Below are positions 1 to 5,140 of a DNA stretch of 6,420 bases, piece by piece. Source of the stretch: Bacillota bacterium. Its GTDB lineage: Bacteria; Bacillota; Sulfobacillia; Symbiobacteriales; ZC4RG38. The translations under genes and the position numbers were made by a program. The stretch is from the NCBI GenBank assembly GCA_003242505.1, contig QGUP01000118.1:1-6420 (forward strand), read 5' to 3'. Within the stretch, counting starts at the first letter, position 1; every line of letters starts with the position of its first letter. The notes below the pieces were generated by a model. It saw only the letters and a program-made list of their open reading frames with translations. It ran no database searches and was not told where the DNA came from.

Positions 1-1
1 G

Positions 2-64
2 TGCCTCCTGCTTTACGAGGCCCTCCGGCAACGGCAGGCGCCGGGCGGGAGGCCGGTGCAGTAG
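2..64 (+). CDS. C-terminal end of a SpoU/TrmH-family RNA 2'-O-methyltransferase (5' partial)
   Basis: Only the last 20 codons are inside the window. Frame 2 reads CLLLYEALRQR followed by QAPGGRPVQ and TAG (62-64). The LLYEALRQR string is the typical end of SpoU-fold (TrmH-family) RNA methyltransferases, whose last helix usually reads like NVSVAAxxLLYExxRQR. These enzymes transfer a methyl group from S-adenosylmethionine to a ribose 2'-OH in rRNA or tRNA. A gene of this family directly upstream of pheST is a recurrent Firmicutes arrangement (ysgA before pheST in Bacillus subtilis), which supports the call. The short Arg/Gly/Pro tail after RQR is encoded by the first unit of a 33-bp tandem repeat. 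The TAG stop aligns with a CAG codon in the next unit, so the tail was probably longer or variable. The catalytic knot lies outside the window, so the exact substrate cannot be given. Confidence 0.7.
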   Translation, partial: CLLLYEALRQRQAPGGRPVQ

Positions 65-124
65 CGGCAGGCGCCGGGCGGGAGGCCGGTGGGGCAGCGG
101 CACGCGCCGGGCCGGCGGCCGGGC
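32..124 (+). repeat. 33-bp tandem repeat, about three copies, across the methyltransferase stop codon
   Basis: Units lie at 32-64, 65-97 and 98-124 (last one degenerate and incomplete). Units 1 and 2 are identical over their first 27 bases and match at 30 of 33 positions. The period of 33 is 11 codons, so the methyltransferase frame is kept from copy to copy. Unit 1 encodes RQAPGGRPVQ-stop and unit 2 would encode RQAPGGRPVGQ. If the TAG at 62-64 were read, the frame would stay open to TGA at 137-139. Replication slippage in GC-rich DNA is the likely origin. Confidence 0.85.
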
Positions 125-154
125 GGACCGGGGCGGTGAGGAGTTCCTCCGCCG

Positions 155-184
155 TTGCGCCGGCCTCCGCCGGTGTGGTACAAT
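155..184 (+). promoter_or_regulatory. Probable sigma-A promoter for the YqzL-like ORF
   Basis: A TTGCGC -35 element (155-160) and a TACAAT -10 element (179-184) are separated by 18 bp. An extended -10 TG lies at 176-177. Transcription should start near position 191, about 33 bases before the small ORF. The surroundings are strikingly less GC-rich than the rest of the window (185-208). A short dyad, TGATT at 184-188 and AATCA at 200-204, overlaps the predicted start and could be an operator. Confidence 0.55.
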
Positions 185-223
185 GATTTGCGTCAGATTA
201 ATCAAAACCCTGCTGGAAAGGGA

Positions 224-322
224 GTGGTCCCCCTGTCCCCAGCCCAGGTCTTCTGGAACCTCTTCCTGCGGACAGGTTCGGTGGTGGCCTACCTTCTGTA
301 CCGGCGCTTCTCTCTCCAGTAG
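224..322 (+). CDS. YqzL-like small protein (about 29-32 aa)
   Basis: A short ORF between the methyltransferase and the T-box reads SPAQVFWNLFLRTGSVVAYL from its fifth codon, then LYRRFSLQ and TAG (320-322). The spacing of Trp, Phe, TG and YLLYR resembles the YqzL family of Firmicutes, tiny proteins with a W-x2-F-x2-TG-x4-YLL(F/Y)(K/R) core, usually found near era/recO or other housekeeping genes; their function is not established. The start is uncertain. GTG 224 is in frame, but the purine-rich AAAGGGAG (217-224) runs into it. CTG 233 would put that Shine-Dalgarno at a normal distance and give 29 residues. Its promoter is probably 155-184. There is no room for a terminator before the next promoter, so its transcript should run into the pheS leader. 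The family match is from memory of a short motif, so chance resemblance is possible. Confidence 0.55.
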   Translation: MVPLSPAQVFWNLFLRTGSVVAYLLYRRFSLQ

Positions 323-336
323 GGCTGTGCTATAAT
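308..336 (+). promoter_or_regulatory. Promoter of the pheST T-box transcript
   Basis: A perfect TATAAT -10 (331-336) carries an extended -10 TG at 328-329. A weak -35 candidate, TTCTCT (308-313), lies 17 bp upstream inside the end of the YqzL-like ORF. Transcription should start near 343, just before the T-box leader. The strong -10 in a very GC-rich region and its position make this the most convincing promoter in the window. Confidence 0.7.
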
Positions 337-352
337 CCTCTACACGAATACC

Positions 353-405
353 CCGCCGGGAAACCCGGATCCCGGCGGTGCCGGCCGGGACGAGTTTCGG
401 TCGGC
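353..405 (+). other. Two extra hairpins at the 5' end of the T-box transcript
   Basis: Two strong helices precede Stem I. The arms 353-360 and 371-378 pair perfectly over 8 bp around a 10-base loop. The arms 380-387 and 398-405 pair over 8 bp with one G-U. An alternative for the first is a 5-bp hairpin 356-360/364-368. The first hairpin begins about 10 bases from the predicted transcript start. They are not part of the standard T-box architecture and could protect the 5' end or guide folding; they could also simply reflect high GC. Confidence 0.5.
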
Positions 406-504
406 AATGAGGCTGCAGGCGATGAAGGAGGAAAGTACGCCGCCAGTGCGGTGCCCAGAGACGGGGCCCTTGGCTGGAAGGTCCCGCTCCGCCGGCGGCG
501 GAAG

Positions 505-507
505 TTC
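505..507 (+). promoter_or_regulatory. T-box specifier codon UUC (Phe)
   Basis: TTC lies in the 3' strand of the specifier loop, between GAAG (501-504) and the lower Stem I helix, and opposite the AGTA loop motif. It pairs with the GAA anticodon of tRNA-Phe. This matches the downstream pheST genes. Confidence 0.9.
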
Positions 508-654
508 CCTCCGGAGCTGCCGCCCTGAAGCATCGGCCCGGGCAGGGCCCGGGGCCGGTGTGGGTAGGGGCGGCCGGTGCGCCACCGTTATCCGGCGAGG
601 GCATCGGCGAAGGCAGCCCGTGCCCGGTGAGGGGGGCCGTCCGGGCGGCCCAAG

Positions 655-688
655 ATGGGTGGTACCGCGGGAAGAACTCCCGTCCCAT
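655..688 (+). promoter_or_regulatory. T-box antiterminator
   Basis: Bases 655-659 pair with 684-688. A 7-base bulge TGGTACC (660-666) follows, then 667-671 pair with 679-683 (one G-U) around the loop 672-678. This is the standard T-box antiterminator, whose bulge binds the NCCA end of uncharged tRNA. It shares 677-688 with the terminator, so the two structures exclude each other. Confidence 0.9.
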
Positions 689-710
689 GTGGGACGGGGG
701 TTTTGGTTTT
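677..710 (+). terminator. Intrinsic terminator of the pheST T-box leader
   Basis: A 10-bp stem (677-686 with 691-700, one wobble pair, loop ATGT) is followed by TTTTGGTTTT at 701-710. It forms when tRNA-Phe is charged and stops transcription before pheS. The Shine-Dalgarno of pheS begins only 14 bases after the T tract. Confidence 0.93.
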
Positions 711-737
711 CCACGAGGATTGCAGGAGGTGCATGGC

Positions 738-1763
738 GTGATCGAGGAGGTCAGCCGCATCCAGGCCGAGGCCCTGGCGGCCATCCAGGCGGCCGCCTCC
801 ACCGAGGAGCTGAAGGCCCTTCGGGTCCGGTACCTCGGCAAGAAGGCGGAGCTGAGCCAGCTCCTCGGGCAGATCGGCCGGCTGCCGCCGGAGGAGCGCC
901 GGGCCTTCGGGGCGGCCTGCAACCAGGCCCGGGAGGCCATCGAGGCGGCCCTGCGCGAGCGGGAAGAGGAACTGCGGCAGCAGGAGCTGGCCGCCCGGCT
1001 GGAGGCGGAGCGCATCGACGTGACGCTCCCCGGCACCTTCATGCCCCGGGGGCACCTGCACGTCCTCCGGCAGGTCTGGGAGCGGTTCGAGGAGATCTTC
1101 ATCGCCATGGGCTACGAGGTCTACGACGGCCCCGAGGTGGAGACGGACTGGTATAACTTCGAGGCCCTCAACATCCCCAAGGGGCATCCGGCCCGGGACG
1201 CCCAGGACAGCTTCTTTGTCTCGGACGAGGTGCTCCTCCGGACCCACACCTCCCCCTGCCAGATCCGGTACATGCAGTCCCGGGCCCCGGCCCTGCCGGT
1301 GCGGGTGATCGTCCCGGGCCGGGTCTACCGCCGGGACTTTGAGGACGCCACCCACAGCGCGATGTTCCACCAGGTGGAGGCCCTGGTGCTGGACCGGGGC
1401 ATCACCATGGGGGACCTGAAGGGGACGCTCCTGGAGATGGCCCGGGCCCTCTTCGGCCCCGAGACCCAGGTCCGGCTCCGGCCCTCCTACTTCCCCTTCA
1501 CCGAGCCCAGCGCCGAGGTGGACGTGACCTGCATCTTCTGCCGGGGCGCGGGCTGCCGGGTCTGCAAGGGGGAGGGGTGGATCGAGATCCTCGGCGCGGG
1601 GATGGTCCACCCGACGGTGATCCGGAACGGCGGCTACGACCCCGAAGAGGTGACGGGGTTCGCCTTCGGCGTGGGGCTGGAGCGGGTGGCGATGCTGATG
1701 TACGGCATCGAGGACATCCGGCACTTCTTCAACAACGACCTGCGGTTCCTGCGGCAGTTCTGA
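738..1763 (+). CDS. pheS: Phenylalanyl-tRNA synthetase alpha subunit
   Basis: Catalytic subunit of the (alpha-beta)2 cytosolic enzyme that attaches phenylalanine to tRNA-Phe using ATP. The start is GTG 738, with AGGAGG (724-729) 8 bases upstream. ATG 733 is out of frame and the ORF upstream lies in the T-box leader. The product is 341 residues, the usual family length. An N-terminal charged helical region (about 1-90) corresponds to the tRNA-binding coiled coil. The class II catalytic core follows: LPGTFMPRGHLHVL, then YNFEALNIPKGHPARDAQDS, then motif 2 around MFHQVEAL (209-216), and motif 3 FAFGVGLERVAML (308-320) with the active-site Arg316. Cys265, 268, 273 and 276 form a CX2C-X4-CX2C segment before GWIEILGAGMVHP, typical of Firmicutes PheS and likely metal-binding. 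It is controlled by the T-box upstream and is separated from pheT by 14 bases, so the two are one operon. Confidence 0.98.
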   Translation: MIEEVSRIQAEALAAIQAAASTEELKALRVRYLGKKAELSQLLGQIGRLPPEERRAFGAACNQAREAIEAALREREEELRQQELAARLEAERIDVTLPGTFMPRGHLHVLRQVWERFEEIFIAMGYEVYDGPEVETDWYNFEALNIPKGHPARDAQDSFFVSDEVLLRTHTSPCQIRYMQSRAPALPVRVIVPGRVYRRDFEDATHSAMFHQVEALVLDRGITMGDLKGTLLEMARALFGPETQVRLRPSYFPFTEPSAEVDVTCIFCRGAGCRVCKGEGWIEILGAGMVHPTVIRNGGYDPEEVTGFAFGVGLERVAMLMYGIEDIRHFFNNDLRFLRQF

Positions 1764-1777
1764 GGGGGTGACCGGCG

Positions 1778-4456
1778 GTGCGGGTATCCATCGACTGGCT
1801 GAAGGAGTACGTGGAGGTCCAGGAGGAGCCCCGGCAGCTGGCGGAGCGCCTCACGGGCGTCGGGGTGAAGGTGGAGGCGATCACCCCTCTGAACCAGGGG
1901 GTCCGGGGGGTGGTGGTGGGCCGGGTGGAGGGGATCGAGCGGCACCCGAACGCCGACGCCCTCTGGGTCTGCACCGTGGACGTGGGCCGGCCGGAGCGGC
2001 TCACCATCGTCACCGGCGCGCAGAACGTCCGGGCCGGAGACCTGGTCCCCGTGGCGGTGCCCGGGGCGACCATTGCCGGGGGCAAGGCCATCGGGGTGGC
2101 GGAGTTCCGGGGGTTCCGGTCCGAGGGGATGCTCTGCTCGCCGGAGGAGCTGGGCATCGACGAGGGGGGCGACGGGATCCTGATCCTGCCGCCGGACGCG
2201 CCGGTGGGGGCCGACGCCGCTCAGTACCTGGGCCTTGACGACACGGTGCTGGAGCTGGAGCTCACCGCCAACTACGCCGCGCACTGCCAGGCGATGCTGG
2301 GGGTGGCCCAGGAGTACGGCGCCCTCACGGGGCAGACCCCCCGGTGGCCGGAGCCCCGGGTGGCGGAGGGGCCGGACCCGGTTACCGGCGCTCCGGACAT
2401 CCGGGACCTCATCCGGATCCGGATCGACGCGCCGGACCTCTGCCACCGGTACGCCGGCCGGATCATCCGGGGGGTGAAGGTGGGCCCCTCCCCGGGGTGG
2501 CTCCAGGCCCGGCTCCGGGCCGCGGGGATGCGGCCGATCAACAACATCGTCGACGTCACCAACTACGTCATGCTGGAGCTCGGCCAGCCCCTCCACGCCT
2601 TTGACTACGACCGGATCGCCGGCCGGGAGGTCATCGTCCGCCGGGCCCGGCCCGGCGAGCGCATCGTCACCCTGGACGGCCAGGAGCGGGTGCTGGACGA
2701 GGAGGTGCTGGTGATCGCCGACGGGGAGAAGCCCCAGGTGATCGCCGGGGTGATGGGGGCCGAGGACTCGGAGGTCCGGCCCGAGACCACCACCGTCTTC
2801 CTGGAGGCGGCGATCTTCGACGGCATCAACAACCGGCGGACCAGCCGGCGCTACGGGATCTTCTCCGAGGCGGCCAGCCGGTTCAGCCGGGGGGTCGACC
2901 CCTCCGGGGTGATCCGGGCCCTGAACCGGGCCGCAGAGCTCATCGTCCAGGTGGCCGGCGGCCAGGTGGTGGCGGGGGTGATCGACCTCTACCCCCGAGT
3001 CGCGGTGCCGCGGCTGATCCCGGTCCGGCTCCGGCGGCTCTGGACCGTCACCGGCCTCGCCCTGGAGGAGCGGCAGGTGAAGGAGTACCTCGAGCGGCTG
3101 GGCTTTGCCGTCCTGCCGGCGGAGGACCTGCTCTTCACCCCGGCCGGGGAGGAGGGCGCCGGGGGCGACGGGGACGGCGCGGCCGGTGGCGGCGAGGCCG
3201 GCGGGGCGGACGCCCTGGCGGCCCTGGCGGAGCGGGACCCGGTCTGGGCGGCGATGGCCCGGGTCTCCCCGGTGCCCGCCGATCCGGCGAACCGGTCGGC
3301 CTGGCTCCAGGCGGCCCGGCAGGAGATCGCCCGGGCCCGGGAGACGGTCCGGCCCTGGGCCGCGGATGAGGCGGGGGGTCTGGGTGCGGTGGGGGCCAAC
3401 CCGCGGCTGGACGTGGCCATCGAGGCGGATATCGCCGAGGAGGTGGCCCGGCTCCACGGCTACAACCGGATTGAAGCCACCCTGCCCCAGGGGCCGGCGG
3501 TCCGGGGCGGCCGGAGCCCGCAGGCGGCCATCACCCTCCGGGCTCGGCGGATCCTGGCGGGGGCGGGGCTGGTGGAGGTGATGACCCATTCCCTCACCCA
3601 CCCCCGGGTCTTCGACCGGCTGGGGCTGCCCGCGGACAGCCCCCTCCGGCAGGCGGTGACCATTCAGAACCCCCTGTACGAGGAGCGGTCCATCCTCCGC
3701 ACCCTCCTGGCTCCGGCCCTTCTGGACGTGGCCCAGTACAACGTCAACCGGCAGGTGCGGGACCTGCAGATCTTCGAGATCAGCCGGGTCTTCCACCCCC
3801 GGCCCGGGGAGACCCTGCCCCGGGAGGAGGAGCGGCTGGGGATTCTGGCCCTGGGCCAGGCGCGGCCCAAGACCTGGGACCAGCCCGCCAGGCCGGTGGA
3901 CTTCTACTACCTGAAAGGGGTGGTGGAGCACCTCCTGGACAGCCTCGGGGTGCCCCGGGAGGCCTGGCGGCTGGAGGCCGGCACGGTCCCCTTCTTCCAT
4001 CCGGGCCGGACCGCTCTGCTCTTTGTGGGCGGCGAGGAGGTGGGCTGCCTCGGGGAACTGCATCCCGACGTCCAGGCGGCCTGGGACCTCCCCGGCCGGG
4101 CGTACCTGGCGGAGCTGCGCTGGGCGCCCATCGTCGAGGCGGTGACGGAGGCGCCGGGCTACACCCCGGTGCCCCGGTACCCGGCGGTGGGCCGGGACGT
4201 GGCCATGGTCATCGGCCAGGAGGTGCCCGCCGCCCGGGTGGAGGCGGCGATCCGGCAGGCCGGCGGGGACCTGCTGGAGGAGGTGCGGCTCTTCGACCTC
4301 TACCAGGGGCCGCCGGTGCCGCCGGGCAAGCGCAGCCTCGCCTACTCCCTCACCTACCGGGCCCCGGACCGGACCCTCACCGACGCGGAGGTGGAGGCGG
4401 TCCACAACCGGGTGCGGCAGGCGCTCCAGGACCTGGGGGCGGAGCTGCGGTCCTGA
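1778..4456 (+). CDS. pheT: Phenylalanyl-tRNA synthetase beta subunit, with an insertion in the B5 domain
   Basis: The beta subunit binds tRNA-Phe, edits Tyr-tRNA-Phe and completes the PheRS tetramer. GTG 1778 begins RVSIDWLKEYV, the usual PheT start, and has a GAGGGGG Shine-Dalgarno at 1762-1768. Domains in order: EMAP-like tRNA-binding domain (about 41-155, with IERHPNADAL); B3/B4 editing domain (about 222-395), including PLHAFD with His273 and RFSRGVDP (368-375); B5 domain from about 410; catalytic-like core (about 565-790); C-terminal FDX-ACB domain (about 795-890). At 892 residues it is some 90 longer than common PheT proteins (about 800). The excess is an insertion at 456-539, between LLFTP and NPRLDVAIEADIAEEVARLHG, which is normally nearly continuous. 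The RFERG/RFEKG motif usual in the editing domain reads RFSRG here. Otherwise it is intact and in frame throughout. Confidence 0.97.
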   Translation: MRVSIDWLKEYVEVQEEPRQLAERLTGVGVKVEAITPLNQGVRGVVVGRVEGIERHPNADALWVCTVDVGRPERLTIVTGAQNVRAGDLVPVAVPGATIAGGKAIGVAEFRGFRSEGMLCSPEELGIDEGGDGILILPPDAPVGADAAQYLGLDDTVLELELTANYAAHCQAMLGVAQEYGALTGQTPRWPEPRVAEGPDPVTGAPDIRDLIRIRIDAPDLCHRYAGRIIRGVKVGPSPGWLQARLRAAGMRPINNIVDVTNYVMLELGQPLHAFDYDRIAGREVIVRRARPGERIVTLDGQERVLDEEVLVIADGEKPQVIAGVMGAEDSEVRPETTTVFLEAAIFDGINNRRTSRRYGIFSEAASRFSRGVDPSGVIRALNRAAELIVQVAGGQVVAGVIDLYPRVAVPRLIPVRLRRLWTVTGLALEERQVKEYLERLGFAVLPAEDLLFTPAGEEGAGGDGDGAAGGGEAGGADALAALAERDPVWAAMARVSPVPADPANRSAWLQAARQEIARARETVRPWAADEAGGLGAVGANPRLDVAIEADIAEEVARLHGYNRIEATLPQGPAVRGGRSPQAAITLRARRILAGAGLVEVMTHSLTHPRVFDRLGLPADSPLRQAVTIQNPLYEERSILRTLLAPALLDVAQYNVNRQVRDLQIFEISRVFHPRPGETLPREEERLGILALGQARPKTWDQPARPVDFYYLKGVVEHLLDSLGVPREAWRLEAGTVPFFHPGRTALLFVGGEEVGCLGELHPDVQAAWDLPGRAYLAELRWAPIVEAVTEAPGYTPVPRYPAVGRDVAMVIGQEVPAARVEAAIRQAGGDLLEEVRLFDLYQGPPVPPGKRSLAYSLTYRAPDRTLTDAEVEAVHNRVRQALQDLGAELRS
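3143..3394 (+). other. About 84-residue insertion in the PheT B5 domain
   Basis: In ordinary PheT the segment ending in (V/T)P is followed within a few residues by the conserved PS-x-R-x-D motif. Here residues 456-539 intervene. The first 25 or so are almost pure Gly, Ala, Glu and Asp. Then comes a segment with normal composition (ALAALAERDPVWAAMARV and WLQAARQEIARARE), which looks helical. A 9-bp perfect tandem duplication, GCCCTGGCG at 3212-3220 and 3221-3229, suggests growth by slippage. The reading frame is intact. The domain boundaries come from remembered family motifs and not from an alignment. Confidence 0.8.
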
Positions 4457-4584
4457 GAGGGCGGGGGCCCCGGGGCAACTTGCCCCGCTGCCGCTGGTGT
4501 TGTACGATGGACGGTAACAGGCAGGGACTGGCACCTTGCGGGCCGGTGCCTGTGGTCCGTACGGACAGCGGCGAGGAGGTTGCC
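4457..4584 (+). promoter_or_regulatory. pheT-bcp intergenic region with probable bcp promoter and structured 5' UTR
   Basis: Just after pheT a hairpin (4471-4477 with 4481-4487, 7 bp, 3-base loop) has no T tract, so it is a poor terminator. A probable promoter follows: TTGCCC (4480-4485), 17-bp spacer, TACGAT (4503-4508). The resulting UTR contains a hairpin (4530-4535 with 4545-4550, extendable by 4525-4528 with 4555-4558). It also has a perfect 12-bp palindrome GTCCGTACGGAC (4555-4566), immediately before the Shine-Dalgarno at 4574-4579. Some transcription from pheST may read into bcp. Confidence 0.5.
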
Positions 4585-5058
4585 ATGAGCCCAGAGGTTC
4601 AGGTCGGCATGGCGGCGCCGGACTTCCGGCTGCCCTCCACCCAGGGGGAGATCGCCCTCAGCGACCTCCGGGGCAAGAACGTGGTGCTGTACTTCTACCC
4701 CCGGGACAATACCCCGGGCTGTACCCGGGAGGCGGTCGATTTTCAGGAGCGCCTCGGCGAGTTCGCCGCACTGGACACCGTCGTCCTCGGGGTGAGCACC
4801 GACTCCCTGGCCTCCCACGAGCGGTTCTGCCAGCAGCACAACCTCACCTTCCCCCTCCTTTCGGACGCCGACGGGGCGGTGTCGACTCTGTACGGGGCCT
4901 ACGGCGAAAAGAAGATGATGGGCAGGACCTACATGGGCATCATCCGCTCCACCTTCGTCATCGACCGGGACGGGATCGTCCGGTACGCCCGGCGCGGGGT
5001 GAAGGTGGAGGGACACGCCGAGGAGGTGCTCCGGTTCATCCGGGAGCACCTGCGCTGA
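4585..5058 (+). CDS. bcp: Thioredoxin-dependent thiol peroxidase, Bcp/PrxQ family peroxiredoxin
   Basis: A cytosolic peroxiredoxin that reduces hydrogen peroxide and organic hydroperoxides, normally recharged by thioredoxin. ATG 4585 follows AGGAGG (4574-4579) at 5 bases. The product is 157 residues, the normal Bcp length. It begins with VGMAAPDFRLPSTQGEIALS, and YFYPRDNTPGCT (36-47) contains the peroxidatic Cys46 with the conserved Thr43 and Pro44. The early resolving cysteine found in the E. coli type (five residues after the first) is Val51 here. A second cysteine, Cys82 in ERFCQQHNLTFPLLSD, lies 36 residues after Cys46. That matches the spacing of PrxQ proteins whose resolving cysteine sits in helix 3, so an intramolecular disulfide is likely. 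The C-terminal half has the usual RSTFVIDRDGIVRY strand. It appears to have its own promoter and converges on the thiamine-binding protein gene. Confidence 0.95.
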   Translation: MSPEVQVGMAAPDFRLPSTQGEIALSDLRGKNVVLYFYPRDNTPGCTREAVDFQERLGEFAALDTVVLGVSTDSLASHERFCQQHNLTFPLLSDADGAVSTLYGAYGEKKMMGRTYMGIIRSTFVIDRDGIVRYARRGVKVEGHAEEVLRFIREHLR

Positions 5059-5097
5059 GGGGCACGAACGGCTGAAGGGAAGCGGGCGAAACGCAAA

Positions 5098-5140
5098 GGG
5101 TACGGTCCCCACCCCGGTACCCGGAGTGGGGACCGTACCC
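5098..5140. repeat. Long perfect inverted repeat (15-bp arms), REP-like hairpin
   Basis: Arms 5098-5112 and 5126-5140 are perfect reverse complements. A further 4 bp (5114-5117 with 5121-5124) can form within the loop after one mismatch. Read on the minus strand the stem is followed by TTTGCGTTT (complement of 5097-5089), so it may act as a terminator for the minus-strand thiamine-binding gene. On the plus strand no T tract follows. The right arm is also the first unit of the adjacent 19-bp direct repeats. Confidence 0.85.

Larger units (their letters stand above)
343..710 (+). promoter_or_regulatory. T-box riboswitch (tRNA-Phe sensing) controlling pheST
   Basis: The untranslated leader senses the charging state of tRNA-Phe. 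Stem I spans about 412-531. Its upper helix pairs 438-444 with 494-500 (7 bp, perfect) and a lower helix pairs 427-430 with 509-512. Together they enclose a specifier loop with the AGTA motif (434-437) opposite the specifier TTC at 505-507, a phenylalanine codon. The distal part carries the typical AGAGA (457-461) and GGCTGGAAGG (472-481) elements. Further hairpins lie at 534-557, 575-587 and 599-625. The T-box itself, GGGTGGTACCGCGGG, is at 657-671. Its 7-base bulge 660-666 (TGGTACC) has T663 opposite the discriminator base, fitting the A73 of tRNA-Phe. Antiterminator and terminator overlap downstream. Uncharged tRNA-Phe should stabilise the antiterminator and allow pheST transcription. Confidence 0.97.

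Noticed and set aside
1..186. A 61-codon frame 1 ORF at the window start
   Set aside because: Its Ala/Gly-rich product is produced by the tandem repeat read in the wrong frame. Frame 2 gives the recognisable methyltransferase end.
558..737. N-terminal extension of pheS from ATG 558
   Set aside because: This stretch is the T-box and terminator. GTG 738 has a proper Shine-Dalgarno and gives the standard 341-residue PheS.
733..741. Mini-ORF ATG-GCG-TGA overlapping the pheS start
   Set aside because: ATG 733 lies 3 bases after the Shine-Dalgarno and is out of frame. A two-codon ORF whose stop overlaps GTG 738 could tune initiation, but nothing beyond chance supports it.
407..1156. A 249-codon plus-strand frame starting in the T-box leader
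   Set aside because: It begins inside T-box Stem I, runs through the terminator and then overlaps pheS in another frame. Its translation is Arg/Gly/Ala-rich and has no motif.
588..1724. A 378-codon open frame antisense to pheS
   Set aside because: Same explanation: antisense shadow of a GC-rich gene, with no start context or recognisable motif. The plus-strand product is clearly PheS.
4471..4487. Terminator after pheT
   Set aside because: The 7-bp hairpin is real but no T tract follows and its right arm overlaps a probable promoter, so I do not call it an intrinsic terminator.
1634..4534. A 966-codon open frame antisense to pheT
   Set aside because: It mirrors pheT codon for codon and its translation is Pro/Gly/Arg/His-rich with no family motifs. 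High GC at third positions removes stop codons from the antisense frame. The plus strand encodes an unmistakable PheT.
4354..5112. A 252-codon minus-strand ORF antisense to bcp
   Set aside because: It starts in the REP-like palindrome and is antisense to a clear peroxiredoxin gene; no motif is seen.
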